From Paraburkholderia solitsugae (GTDB lineage Bacteria; Pseudomonadota; Gammaproteobacteria; Burkholderiales; Burkholderiaceae), in the NCBI RefSeq assembly GCF_013177695.1, contig NZ_WOEY01000115.1:89391-153390 (forward strand): DNA of 64,000 nucleotides, written 5' to 3'. Both the position numbers and the translations under genes were made by a program. Shown piece by piece: positions 1 to 8,675 of the stretch (within the stretch, counting starts at the first letter, position 1; the number at the start of each line of letters is the position of its first letter). The notes beneath the pieces were generated by a model, which was not told where the DNA came from, searched no databases, and saw nothing but the letters and a program-made list of their open reading frames with translations.

Positions 1-1705
1 CGACCACCGGCGACTTCAGCCCGATCACATTGTCGGAGCCCTGCGTATCGGCGGCTTTACTGCCGAAGCGGTCGATCTGTTCGGTGCCCGGCACCTGCAC
101 ATCGGGCATGCGAATCGTGGTCGTGTCGAAATCGAAATTATCGAGGCGCTTTTGATACACCGCGAAATCGGACACACGAAACGTCGCCTTGATGCCGAGC
201 TTTTGCAGATTGCGGATGTACGTCGCGACGATCGGCGACATCGCCGCTTCGGAACTGGAGTCGTCGAGAATTTCGAATTCGAACGGCTCGCCCTTGGCGT
301 TACGCAACGCGTTGTCGCGATAGGTCCACCCCGCCTGCTGCAACAAGGCACGCGCCTGCAGCAGATTGGTGCGCAGCGAACCCGGCGGATCCGTGTCCGG
401 CTGCTTCGGCGGCGGACCGAATACGGCCGGATCGAGTTTTGCGCGCCATGGATTGAGCAGCGCGAGTTCGCCCGGCGTTGGCAGGCCCTTCGCCTGCAAA
501 TCCGTATTGGCGAAGAAGCTGTCGATGCGTGTGTACTGATTGAAGAACAACTGGCGGTTCAGCCACTGAAAATCGAGCGCGAGATCGAGCGCCTTGCGCA
601 CCCGCACGTCCTGGAACAACGGCCGGCGCAGGTTGAGCATGAAGCCCTGCATGCCCGTGCCGTTATGCTGCGGAAATTCGTGCTTGATCAACTCGCCACT
701 ATCGAACTTCTTGCCGACGTCACGCCGCACCCAATTGCGCGCGACGTATTCGACCATCGCATCGTATTCGCCGGCCTTGAACGCCTCCAGCCGCGCGACG
801 TTATCCGAATACAGCTTGTAGACAATGCGATCGAAGTTATTCGTACCGACGCGCACCGGCAGCGCCGCGCCCCAGTAATTCGGGTCGCGCCGAAAGGTGA
901 TCGTGCGGCCGTTGTCGTACTGATCGATCAGATAAGGCCCGCTGGCGATCGGCTTTTCGAACGCCAACTGGTCGAACGGAATCCGGCTGCCGTCCGGCTT
1001 CACCCCCCACTTGCGCGAGAAAACCGGCATGCTGCCCACGAGCAGCGGCAACTCGCGATTGCGTTGATGAAACTCGAAGCGGATCGTATGCGGATCGACC
1101 ACCACCGCGCGCGTGATCTCGCCGAAGATCGACGCGAATTGCGGTGCGGCCTGCGGACTCTTTAGCGTGTCGAGCGAAAACTTGACGTCGTCCGCGGTGA
1201 CCGGATCGCCGTTCGAAAAGCGTGCGCGCGGATTGATGTGGAAGGTAGTCGACAGCCCGTCCGGCGCGATATTGATGTCGTCGGCGAGCAGGCCATAGGC
1301 GGACGCCACTTCGTCGCTGCTGCCGATGGTCAGGCTTTCGAACATCAGGTCGATGCCCGGTGCGGGGTTGCCGCGCAGTGTGAACGGATTGAATTTATCG
1401 AAACTGGTGAGCCGGCTGGGATTGGCCAGCACTAGCGTGCCGCCTTTTGGCGCATCCGGGTTGACGTAGTCGAAGTGCTTGAAATCCGGGGGATATTTCG
1501 GCTCGCCGTATTGGGCGATCGCATAGACCGCCTGAGCCTCGGGCGCCGCGAGCAAACCGGCCAGGGCGGATACACCGCACAGCGCGACGGCGCACGCTGA
1601 GCGCGAGGAGCGCGGCACAACCGGTAGACCGACACGCGATAGCCTGTGAATCACGCTACACCAAAGTGCACGAGGCGTTTGAACCCATCGCGAGCCAGTT
1701 GTCAT
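1..1705 (-). CDS. Peptide ABC transporter periplasmic substrate-binding protein, YejA-like (3' end outside window)
   Basis: This is the solute-binding component (family 5) of an oligopeptide ABC importer, acting in the periplasm. About 568 codons are visible and the frame is open to the left edge, so the C-terminus is missing. After a hydrophobic signal segment (about residues 37-54 of the ATG form) and an Ala-x-Ala cleavage site comes the YejA-type N-terminus, including FDYVNPDAPKGGTL. The ATG at 1705 has an AAGG about 5 nt upstream; an in-frame GTG at 1654 gives a more normal-length signal peptide but has no visible ribosome-binding site. Permease and ATPase partners would be expected downstream, to the left of the window. 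Family is confident, start less so. Confidence 0.87.
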   Translation of the reverse strand, partial: MTTGSRWVQTPRALWCSVIHRLSRVGLPVVPRSSRSACAVALCGVSALAGLLAAPEAQAVYAIAQYGEPKYPPDFKHFDYVNPDAPKGGTLVLANPSRLTSFDKFNPFTLRGNPAPGIDLMFESLTIGSSDEVASAYGLLADDINIAPDGLSTTFHINPRARFSNGDPVTADDVKFSLDTLKSPQAAPQFASIFGEITRAVVVDPHTIRFEFHQRNRELPLLVGSMPVFSRKWGVKPDGSRIPFDQLAFEKPIASGPYLIDQYDNGRTITFRRDPNYWGAALPVRVGTNNFDRIVYKLYSDNVARLEAFKAGEYDAMVEYVARNWVRRDVGKKFDSGELIKHEFPQHNGTGMQGFMLNLRRPLFQDVRVRKALDLALDFQWLNRQLFFNQYTRIDSFFANTDLQAKGLPTPGELALLNPWRAKLDPAVFGPPPKQPDTDPPGSLRTNLLQARALLQQAGWTYRDNALRNAKGEPFEFEILDDSSSEAAMSPIVATYIRNLQKLGIKATFRVSDFAVYQKRLDNFDFDTTTIRMPDVQVPGTEQIDRFGSKAADTQGSDNVIGLKSPVV

Positions 1706-1788
1706 GGGGGCCTTGTTGGTCAGTGGGCGATTTCAATGTGAGGGAATTCTACCCAATAAACCCGCGCAATCCATGCTCACGCCGGAAT

Positions 1789-1962
1789 CTCGAATTCGTC
1801 GAAAACTACGCGCCTCTCAAGCGCAGTGTGACGACCGAACAGGTCGGCAATACCGCTGCGTTTCTGCTGTCTGATCTGGCAGCCGGCGTGACGGCGGAAA
1901 TCGTGCACGTGGATAGCGGCTTGAATGCCGTGGTCGGCGGCATGGCGGCTGTCGCCGAGTAA
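1789..1962 (+). pseudogene. fabI: 3' remnant of enoyl-ACP reductase fabI
   Basis: About 57 codons encode the extreme C-terminus of a FabI-type enoyl-ACP reductase: NYAPLKRSVTTEQVGNTAAF, then FLLSDLAAGVTAEI, then a VDSGLNAVVGG ending. An intact FabI is about 260 residues, so the Rossmann fold and the Tyr-Lys active site are absent. The frame stays open upstream to an ATG at 1666, but residues 1-41 there show no similarity to FabI, so the fragment has probably lost its 5' part by deletion or rearrangement. It ends normally and is followed by a terminator hairpin. Whether it is expressed is unknown. A full-length fabI must exist elsewhere if FabI is used. Confidence 0.8.
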
Positions 1963-2022
1963 CTATGCTTGCTGCGTTGACTCGGCGCCTTCGGCTCAGT
2001 CTGCCGGTTTCGCGAACGCAAT

Positions 2023-2053
2023 AAAAAACCGCCCTTTTCAGGGCGGTTCTTTT
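2023..2053. terminator. Bidirectional rho-independent terminator
   Basis: An 8-bp stem (AACCGCCC at 2027-2034 pairing with GGGCGGTT at 2041-2048) is flanked by an A-run on the left and a T-rich tail on the right, so it can work in both directions. It lies between the fabI remnant and the convergent exported-protein gene. Confidence 0.85.
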
Positions 2054-2091
2054 CAACACGGCGACTGCATCAGCCGCGGCTTCTTAACGGC

Positions 2092-2439
2092 TTAGTGCCA
2101 GCCACGATGATTGTCGTAGTGATCACGGCCGTAATCGTAGCGGCCCGGGGGATGATGGCGATACCAGTCATCACGCGCCCAGTAGCGGCGGCCGTCCCAG
2201 TAACGGTCGCCATGCCAGCCAATCACGATCGCCGGGCCGCCGTAATACACGGGAGCCGGTTGATAGACGACAGGCGGCGGAGGCGGCGGCGGCGGTGCAT
2301 AGACCGGAGCCGGGGCCACGTAGATCGGCGCGGGGATACCGATGTTGACACCAACGCTGAGCCCACCGGCCATTGCAGCACCCGACGCAGCCAACCCGAG
2401 AACCCCGATCAGAAGTGGAACAAGACGTGCGGACTTCAT
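2092..2439 (-). CDS. Small Pro-rich exported protein
   Basis: A protein of 115 residues with a clear signal peptide (MKSARLVPLL start, Ala-rich h-region, cleavage near AMA-GG), predicted to be periplasmic or surface-exposed. The mature part has a VGVNIGIPAP stretch, a run of eight prolines, and a C-terminal segment rich in Tyr, Trp, His, Arg and Asp ending HRGWH. Burkholderiales genomes carry many such small secreted proteins of unknown role. I chose the ATG at 2439 because AGGGTGA lies just upstream and the signal peptide starts there; the frame is open further upstream to 2508. A TATATT box near 2478 could be its -10 element. No enzymatic motif is visible. Confidence 0.75.
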   Translation of the reverse strand: MKSARLVPLLIGVLGLAASGAAMAGGLSVGVNIGIPAPIYVAPAPVYAPPPPPPPPVVYQPAPVYYGGPAIVIGWHGDRYWDGRRYWARDDWYRHHPPGRYDYGRDHYDNHRGWH

Positions 2440-3205
2440 TGATTCACCCTTTTGAAGAATGTGTTGTTGGGCGAAATATAGCGCAAGGCCGCCATCCGCG
2501 TATTTCAACTTTGTAATAACTGATGCATAACATCGCGCTGCTGGCCGCCTGGTTACGTCTCGTTACATTGGACAAAGGTTTGGTGAAAAAGTCGTGGCGG
2601 TGTAATTGCGTTGCCTCGCCGTTAGGCTCCCATCTGTCGGCAAGTTGCCCATCTTTTGCCGCCCCCGCCGCTGCGGGGCAATTCCTGCCGCAGCGCTCGC
2701 ACGCGCCAGGTCATCCGGTTGTCGGCGCCACGACCAACCTTGAGGCCGCGGCATTGCCGGCGCATTGATATGCATAGGATATCGAATCATTATTGCGGCA
2801 CGTAACGGACCTGGCCGACATCCGAAACCCGCCCGCTCCATCCGCATCAGTCGTCCCTGCCTTGCCGCGCGTTCGCGCCGCTCCGCCCTTTGGGCGATTC
2901 AAATCAGATCGCAAGGTGGCATGGCGTTGCAAAGCGTCGTGTATCGCCTCCACTCCGCCGCCGCGATTGCCGTGACACCCGCCGCGCCCATTCGCACGGA
3001 CCACCAAAACGAACATTTGATGTTCGAAAGAACATTTCCGCGATGTTTAGCGGTCGCCGGTCGTCCGACCTCATTGTTATCGAAGCATCTCCTGAAAAGC
3101 CTTATTCGTTTGATATTCCAAGAGACTCAACCACTTAGCCCATGGTTTTCCCTGGTGCATCGTGGCGCAACCAGTGATACGATGACTGACACTAAACGCC
3201 GATAA
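2440..3205. other. Gene-free intergenic region of about 770 bp
   Basis: No open frame here resembles a known protein; the frames present have no good ribosome-binding site and low-complexity, Arg/Ala-rich translations. It holds the divergent start regions of the exported-protein gene (left) and the MFS-GH31-porin unit (right), and a perfect inverted repeat at 3020-3035 that could be an operator. Confidence 0.6.
3020..3035. promoter_or_regulatory. Inverted repeat, candidate operator of the MFS-GH31-porin unit
   Basis: ATGTTC-GAAA-GAACAT is a perfect 6-bp inverted repeat around a 4-bp centre. A further GAACAT half-site lies at 3011-3016. It sits about 240 bp upstream of the transporter start in otherwise gene-free DNA. 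No regulator gene is adjacent, so the binding protein is unknown. Confidence 0.35.
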
Positions 3206-3274
3206 ATGTTCGAATTCGCGCATGCCTGCCGTCCAGCGGACAGTCAGCGGACACATTGGGTACGGAGACAGATT

Positions 3275-4561
3275 TTGAAAACAATCATTGGTTTGCGCTG
3301 GTGGATCATTGCGCTCGTGTGTGCCGGGACGATCGTCAACTATCTGTCGCGCAACGCCCTCGGCGTGATGGCGCCTCAGTTGACGCAGCTGCTGCACATG
3401 AGCACAAAGCAGTATTCGTACGTAGTCGGTGCGTTCCAGGTCGGCTACACGATCATGCAGCCGGTGTGCGGCCTGATCATCGATCTGATCGGTTTGCGCC
3501 TCGGCTTTGCACTGTTCGCCTGCCTTTGGTCGCTGACGGGCGTACTGCACGGTTTCGCGAGCGGCTGGCTCTCCCTGGCGGCTTTGCGCGGACTCATGGG
3601 CTTGACAGAGGCCGTCGCCATTCCGGCCGGCATGAAGGTGGTCGCCGAGTGGTTTCCTAATCGCGAGAAATCCGTGGCGGTGGGCTATTTCAATGCGGGC
3701 ACGTCGCTCGGTTCGCTGCTCGCCCCGCCGCTCGTCGTCTTCCTGTCGCTGAGATATGGCTGGCAAAGCGCATTTGCGGTGACCGGTGCGCTCGGCTTCG
3801 TCTGGGCCGCCGCCTGGTATGTGCTGTACCGCTCGCCGGCCGATCACGCGCGTATCAGCGAGGCAGAGCGCGAAACGATCGTCAGCGGACAAACCCCGGC
3901 CGCGCCGCAGCGGCGCAGCATCCGCGAAGTCCTCCGCACGCGCAGGTTCTGGGCGATCGCACAAGCGCGTTTCTTCGCGGAACCTGCGTGGCAAACCTTC
4001 AGCTTCTGGATTCCCCTTTACCTCGCGACGCAACGCCACATGGATCTGAAGCAGATCGCAATGTTCGCGTGGCTGCCATTTCTCGCCGCCGACCTCGGTG
4101 GCCTCTTCGGCGGCTACCTGTCGCCGTTCCTGATGAAGCATTTGCGCATACCGCTGATCGGGTCGCGTATCGCGGGCGTCGTGCTCGGCGCCTTCATGAT
4201 GCTCGGACCGGCATGTATCGGCCTCGTCGCCTCGCCGTATCAGGCAATCGCACTCTTCTGCGTGGGCGGCTTCGCGCATCAGATGATCTCGGCGCTCGTC
4301 AACACACTGGCAGCCGACGTGTTCGACCCCAGCGAAGTCGGCACCGTCGCCGGATTTGCAGGAATGTCGGCGTGGATCGGCGGCTTGGGCTTTTCGCTGC
4401 TGGTCGGCGCGCTCGCTGATTCGATCGGCTACACGCCGCTCTTCGGCGCCCTCGGTGCTTTCGACCTGATCGGCGCCACGCTGCTGATCATTCTGATGCG
4501 CGGCGTCAAACGCGACGTGCGTCCGCATCACGTCGACAACAACGCCAGCACTGCTGCGTGA
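3275..4561 (+). CDS. MFS transporter, ExuT-like (anion:cation symporter family)
   Basis: An inner-membrane major facilitator of about 428 residues with twelve expected membrane segments. The N-terminus (KTIIGLRWWIIALVCAGT, then NYLSRNALG) and the motifs KQYSYVV, GYTIMQPVCG, AIPAGMKVVAEWFP and SVAVGYFNAGTSLGS match the hexuronate/glucarate symporter group typified by ExuT. The frame extends to an ATG at 3206, but the TTG at 3275 has GGAGA upstream and yields the family-typical N-terminus, so I prefer it. The GH31 gene follows 19 bp later on the same strand and a porin after that, so the substrate is probably a glycoside or sugar acid released or used with that enzyme. Exact substrate is unknown. 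Confidence 0.85.
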   Translation: MKTIIGLRWWIIALVCAGTIVNYLSRNALGVMAPQLTQLLHMSTKQYSYVVGAFQVGYTIMQPVCGLIIDLIGLRLGFALFACLWSLTGVLHGFASGWLSLAALRGLMGLTEAVAIPAGMKVVAEWFPNREKSVAVGYFNAGTSLGSLLAPPLVVFLSLRYGWQSAFAVTGALGFVWAAAWYVLYRSPADHARISEAERETIVSGQTPAAPQRRSIREVLRTRRFWAIAQARFFAEPAWQTFSFWIPLYLATQRHMDLKQIAMFAWLPFLAADLGGLFGGYLSPFLMKHLRIPLIGSRIAGVVLGAFMMLGPACIGLVASPYQAIALFCVGGFAHQMISALVNTLAADVFDPSEVGTVAGFAGMSAWIGGLGFSLLVGALADSIGYTPLFGALGAFDLIGATLLIILMRGVKRDVRPHHVDNNASTAA

Positions 4562-4580
4562 CCTCACTCGAAGACACATC

Positions 4581-7004
4581 ATGCGTTCACTAACGAATCT
4601 GAAACACCCGCCGTGTTTTTCACTGTCTTCCCAGATCGGCAACCACATCGTTCTCACCGCGCAGGAAAACTGCCGGATTGAACTGTTCGTTCTTGCCGAA
4701 GACATCATCCGGGTGCTCGTGCTGCCGGACGGCGATACGCACGGTCCGCGGACCTGGTCCATCGCGCCGGGCGCGGACGACGTTCCGCTCGAAGGCCGCG
4801 ATCGCCGTGATATGGGCGATTTCACGCCACCCCGGTTTGACGTATCGGCCAACGCTGAGCAGGTTGTCGTTGAAACGGCGTGCATCCGTTTGACGGTCAC
4901 GCTGAACGGTGGGTTCTGCGCATGGGACATCCTGCACGACTCGACGTGGCAGCGCGTGATGAGCGATCGGACGACGCAGGCGTATAACTTCGGCTGGTGG
5001 GACGAGCGCGTATATCACTACATCGAGCGTCGCACGGACGAAATATATGTCGGCTTGGGCGAGCGCGCCGGTTCGCTCAACCGAGCGGACCAGTCCTACG
5101 AAATGCGCAACATCGACGCAATGGGCTATAGCGCACGCACGACGGACCCGCTCTACAAGCACATCCCCTTCTACGTGACGTGGCAGCCGCAAACGTCGAC
5201 AGGATTCGGCCTGTTCTACGACACGCTTGCCGACTGCCGCTTCGACATGGGCCGCGAGCTCGATAACTATCACGGCCACTACCGGCACTTTGTCGCCGAG
5301 CATGGCGACCTCGACTATTACTTCATCGCGTCGGCGGGCACGCCCTTGCATGCGGTGCGCCGCTTTACGTGGCTGACCGGGCGTCCGGCCTGGATGCCGA
5401 AGTGGGGACTGGGCTACTCCGGCTCGACGATGAGCTACACCGACGCGCCCGATGCGCAGCACCGGATGGGCGAATTCATCGAGCAATGCCGCGAGCACGA
5501 CATGCTGTGCGATTCGTTCCATCTGTCGTCGGGCTACACGTCGATCGGTGCGAAGCGTTACGTGTTCAACTGGAACCACGAGAAGTTTCCGGATATCGAC
5601 GGCTTCGTGCAGAGCTATCTCGAGCATGGCGTGCGTCTATGCGCAAACATCAAGCCGTGTCTGTTGCAGGATCATCCGGCGTTCGACGAAGTGGCGCGCG
5701 CCGGCCTGCTGATCAAGTCGCGCGATGGCGATCCGGCGTGGGTGCAGTTCTGGGACGAAGTCGGCGCGTATCTCGACTTCACGAATCCCGACACCATCGA
5801 CTGGTGGAAAGCGCGTGTGAAAGACAGCCTGTTGAAACACGGTGTCGCCGCAACGTGGAACGACAACAATGAGTTCGAGATCTGGTCGCCCGACGCGATG
5901 GCTCAGGGCTTCGGCCAACCGTATCCGGCGCGCGAGGCGAAGGTGCTGCAAACGCAGTTGATGATGCGCGCGTCGCACGACGCGCAGCGTGAGTACGCCT
6001 CCGATCGCCGGCCGTTTCTCGTATCCCGCTCGGGCGGCGTCGGCATGCAGCGCTATGTGCAGACATGGTCTGGTGACAACTACACCTCGTGGGAAACGCT
6101 GCGCTTCAATCTGAAGATGGGCCTCGGGCTCGCCATGTCCGGCGTGTCGAACAGCGGTCACGATATCGGCGGATTCTCGGGTCCGGCGCCAGGTCCGGAG
6201 TTGTTCGCCCGCTGGGTCGCCTTCGGCGTCTTCCTGCCGCGTTTCAGCATTCATTCCTGGAACGACGACGGCACGGTCAACGAGCCCTGGATGCATCCCG
6301 AAGTGACGCAGCAGGTGGCTGCGCTCATCAAACTGCGCTACCGGCTGATTCCCTACTTGTACGAGTTGCTATGGCAATCGCACAGCGCGTACGAACCGGT
6401 ATTGCGTCCGATGTTCGCGGAGTTTCCGCACGATCCGCGCTGCCTCGTCGATGGCGACGACATGATGCTGGGTTCGTCGATGCTGGTCGCACCGGTGGTC
6501 GAGGCGGGCCAGTCGACGCGCAACGTTTACCTGCCGACCGGCGCGCGCTGGGTGTCGTACTGGAGCGGCGCGGTGTTCGAAGGCGGCCAGACGGTGAACC
6601 TGCCTGCCCCATTCGAGCAGCCGGTTGCCTTGCTGCGTGAGGGCAGCGTGATTCCGTTGAACATGGCTGAACAACACTTCGGCCGTCCCGCCGACGAACG
6701 TGCGTTCATCGCCGTGCCGCACGCCGGTACAGGCATCGCTCGCGGCCGCTGCGTGGAAGACGACGGCGAAAGCGAAGCCTGGCGCACAGGCGCGCAAGGC
6801 CACTGGAACATCACGATCACGAGCGATGCAAGCGAGCTGCGCGTTTCGATCGTGCGCGAAGGCTGGATTCAGCAGCCGCAGCAACAGATTCGACTGTTCG
6901 TGCCGACAAGCGAAGTGCGCGCTGCGGTCTGCATTGACGGCGCGCTGGTGGCCGACCATACGGCCGACGGCTGGCGATGCTTGACGATCTCCATCGCCCA
7001 CTGA
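4581..7004 (+). CDS. Glycoside hydrolase family 31 (alpha-glycosidase)
   Basis: A protein of 807 residues with GH31 architecture: N-terminal beta domain, a (beta/alpha)8 barrel from about residue 260, then C-terminal beta domains. The nucleophile region reads TWNDNNEFE, making Asp428 the likely nucleophile; the usual form is W-x-D-M-N-E, so Asn replaces Met. The acid/base region RSGGVGMQRYVQTWSGDN places Asp499 as the probable proton donor. There is no signal peptide, so it is probably cytoplasmic and acts on glycosides imported by the neighbouring MFS transporter. GH31 enzymes cleave alpha-glucosides, alpha-xylosides, sulfoquinovosides and other alpha-linked sugars, and the sequence alone does not decide which. 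The RBS is weak (GAAGAC). Confidence 0.88.
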   Translation: MRSLTNLKHPPCFSLSSQIGNHIVLTAQENCRIELFVLAEDIIRVLVLPDGDTHGPRTWSIAPGADDVPLEGRDRRDMGDFTPPRFDVSANAEQVVVETACIRLTVTLNGGFCAWDILHDSTWQRVMSDRTTQAYNFGWWDERVYHYIERRTDEIYVGLGERAGSLNRADQSYEMRNIDAMGYSARTTDPLYKHIPFYVTWQPQTSTGFGLFYDTLADCRFDMGRELDNYHGHYRHFVAEHGDLDYYFIASAGTPLHAVRRFTWLTGRPAWMPKWGLGYSGSTMSYTDAPDAQHRMGEFIEQCREHDMLCDSFHLSSGYTSIGAKRYVFNWNHEKFPDIDGFVQSYLEHGVRLCANIKPCLLQDHPAFDEVARAGLLIKSRDGDPAWVQFWDEVGAYLDFTNPDTIDWWKARVKDSLLKHGVAATWNDNNEFEIWSPDAMAQGFGQPYPAREAKVLQTQLMMRASHDAQREYASDRRPFLVSRSGGVGMQRYVQTWSGDNYTSWETLRFNLKMGLGLAMSGVSNSGHDIGGFSGPAPGPELFARWVAFGVFLPRFSIHSWNDDGTVNEPWMHPEVTQQVAALIKLRYRLIPYLYELLWQSHSAYEPVLRPMFAEFPHDPRCLVDGDDMMLGSSMLVAPVVEAGQSTRNVYLPTGARWVSYWSGAVFEGGQTVNLPAPFEQPVALLREGSVIPLNMAEQHFGRPADERAFIAVPHAGTGIARGRCVEDDGESEAWRTGAQGHWNITITSDASELRVSIVREGWIQQPQQQIRLFVPTSEVRAAVCIDGALVADHTADGWRCLTISIAH

Positions 7005-7067
7005 CAAAGCATGCATCACCAACCTGAAGCGCAACCATCACACATCTAATCCGGAGACCCGCAAACC

Positions 7068-8255
7068 ATGAACTCACTGAAGCGCGCGCGTACACGCGCA
7101 CTCGTCCTCTCGTGCCTGCCGTTTGCGGGCGCCGTACTATCAACCGGTGCGTTGGCGCAAAGCAGCGTTACGCTGTACGGCATCGTCGATAACGCGTTCG
7201 CCTATTCCAGCAATCAGAAAGGACACGCCAACTTCTACATGAGCCAGGGCAACCTGCAGGCGAGCAAGTTCGGCCTGCTCGGCGCGGAAGACATTGGTGG
7301 CGGCACGAAGGCGATTTTCCGGCTTGAAAGCGGCTTCAACTCGCTAACTGGCGCGCAGAGCAGCGCGGGTTATATCTTCAATCGGCAAGCGTACGTAGGA
7401 CTCACCAACGACCGATATGGGACGGTGACACTCGGCCGCCAGTACACGCCCTACTTCCAGATGGTCGGCGCACTTGGACCCACCGGCGTACTAACGGGCG
7501 CGACCGGTGCGCATCCGGGCGACCTCGACGCGCTCGACACCACGTTGCGCCTCAACAATTCGGTTACCTATCTTTCGCCGAACCTCGCCGGTTTGCAATT
7601 CGGCGCGCAGTACGGCCTGGGCGGTGTGCCGGGCAGCGTAGCCAGCGGCAGCCAATTCAGCGCGGCGGCTCGCTACGACTACCAGCCGTTCGCGATCGCG
7701 GTGGGTTACGTGAAACTGAAAGACATCGCGACGAGCCAGGCGCTCGGCACCTATGCTGTCAACTCGCCGGTGAACAGCGGCTATGCGACGGCACGCAGCG
7801 CGCAGTTGTTCGCCGCGGCGGCTCGCTACACACACCAGGACCTGATGGTCGGCGTGAACTATTCGAACGTGCAGTACGCGCCGGGCAACGGCTCGTTCTT
7901 CACCGACGAGGGCATATTCAATACCTACGGCGTGATTTCCACGTACCGGATTTCGTCAGCCATAACGGTCGGCGCCGGCTACAGCTACACGCAGGCCAGC
8001 AAAGCGAATGGCATCAGCGATGCTGCGCGTTATCAGCAGATTTCGCTCGAGCAGACGTACAACCTCTCCACTCGCACGACGTTGTACGCATTGCAGGCGT
8101 ATCAGCATGCGCGGGGCAAGACACTGGTTGCGGCGGGCAGCACTGGGACGAGTATTACTGACGCGGTGGCGGTGGTTGGCGACTCGCAGAATACGACGCC
8201 GTCGTCAGGGCCGTCGCAATTCGTCGGCATGGTGGGGCTGCGGCACGCGTTTTGA
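7068..8255 (+). CDS. Outer-membrane porin (Burkholderiales general-porin family)
   Basis: A 395-residue trimeric-type general porin. It has a signal peptide (cleavage after GALAQ), the characteristic first strand QSSVTLYGIVDNAF, the constriction-region segment SKFGLLGAEDIGGG, the RQAYVGLTNDRYGTVTLGRQ motif, and a C-terminal aromatic ending GLRHAF used for BAM recognition. A GGAGA site precedes the ATG. It is the third gene in the run with the MFS transporter and GH31 hydrolase, 63 bp downstream, so it probably supplies outer-membrane entry for the same substrate, though such porins are often broad in specificity. Confidence 0.93.
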   Translation: MNSLKRARTRALVLSCLPFAGAVLSTGALAQSSVTLYGIVDNAFAYSSNQKGHANFYMSQGNLQASKFGLLGAEDIGGGTKAIFRLESGFNSLTGAQSSAGYIFNRQAYVGLTNDRYGTVTLGRQYTPYFQMVGALGPTGVLTGATGAHPGDLDALDTTLRLNNSVTYLSPNLAGLQFGAQYGLGGVPGSVASGSQFSAAARYDYQPFAIAVGYVKLKDIATSQALGTYAVNSPVNSGYATARSAQLFAAAARYTHQDLMVGVNYSNVQYAPGNGSFFTDEGIFNTYGVISTYRISSAITVGAGYSYTQASKANGISDAARYQQISLEQTYNLSTRTTLYALQAYQHARGKTLVAAGSTGTSITDAVAVVGDSQNTTPSSGPSQFVGMVGLRHAF

Positions 8256-8318
8256 TGTTGATGCAGGTTGGGTTGAGTGCCGTTTCAGAATGGCAGGAGT
8301 TCTGGAGCTGAAAAAACA

Positions 8319-8350
8319 AAACCCCGCAGAGCCTAGACTCTGCGGGGTTT
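8319..8350 (-). terminator. Rho-independent terminator of tRNA-Ser
   Basis: A perfect 13-bp stem (8319-8331 with 8338-8350) with a six-base loop. Read on the minus strand it is followed by a T-rich run, so it mainly terminates the tRNA-Ser transcript. It lies 12 bp beyond the tRNA 3' end and may also stop readthrough from the porin gene. Confidence 0.85.
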
Positions 8351-8361
8351 GCCGCCATTGC

Positions 8362-8455
8362 TGGCGGAGACGGAGGGATTCGAACCCTCGATCCAGGTTT
8401 TGGCCCAGATGCTCCCTTAGCAGGGGAGTGCCTTCGACCTCTCGGCCACGTCTCC
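8362..8455 (-). tRNA. tRNA-Ser (anticodon GCU)
   Basis: The minus strand folds as a class II tRNA: acceptor stem GGAGACG/CGTCTCC, anticodon arm CTCCC-CTGCTAA-GGGAG with anticodon GCT, a long variable arm typical of serine tRNAs, the T-arm GGGTTCGAATCCC, discriminator G and an encoded CCA. It decodes AGC and AGU. It has its own strong promoter upstream and a terminator downstream. Confidence 0.96.
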
Positions 8456-8497
8456 CAAACTTTCGGTTGCGCAGGGAGTCAGCGCAACGAAGCCAAG

Positions 8498-8526
8498 ATA
8501 ATAGCGGGCCGAACCGTGAAGGTCAA
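8498..8526 (-). promoter_or_regulatory. Sigma-70 promoter of tRNA-Ser
   Basis: On the minus strand TTGACC (8521-8526) is separated by exactly 17 bp from TATTAT (8498-8503), close to the sigma-70 consensus. The -10 box ends about 43 bp before the tRNA 5' end. This is the best promoter match I found in the window. Confidence 0.8.
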
Positions 8527-8675
8527 TGTCTACCGCACATTTTTTGTGCCAGTTTTGTCATCGACGACGCAATTCATGCACTTCACCCCGGCACATTACC
8601 CCGTCACATTGCTCGCGAATGCAATCACGCATCAAGCGATGAGGCGCTCTTGTACGCCCCACCCTGACCAGCAAA

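Noticed and set aside
152..1165. A 337-codon plus-strand frame at the left end
   Set aside because: It is the complementary register of the YejA-like gene; the minus strand gives a clear solute-binding protein with a signal peptide.
2765..3205. A 146-codon frame in the gene-free region before the MFS gene
   Set aside because: No RBS, no similarity, irregular Arg/Ser composition; other frames in the same DNA are equally open.
3077..4930. A 617-codon minus-strand frame across the MFS gene
   Set aside because: Antisense to the transporter and the start of GH31, with biased composition and no recognisable domain.
8362..8455. tRNA-Ser as the attachment site of an integrated element
   Set aside because: No integrase gene and no duplicated tRNA 3' end are visible; the flanking genes are ordinary.
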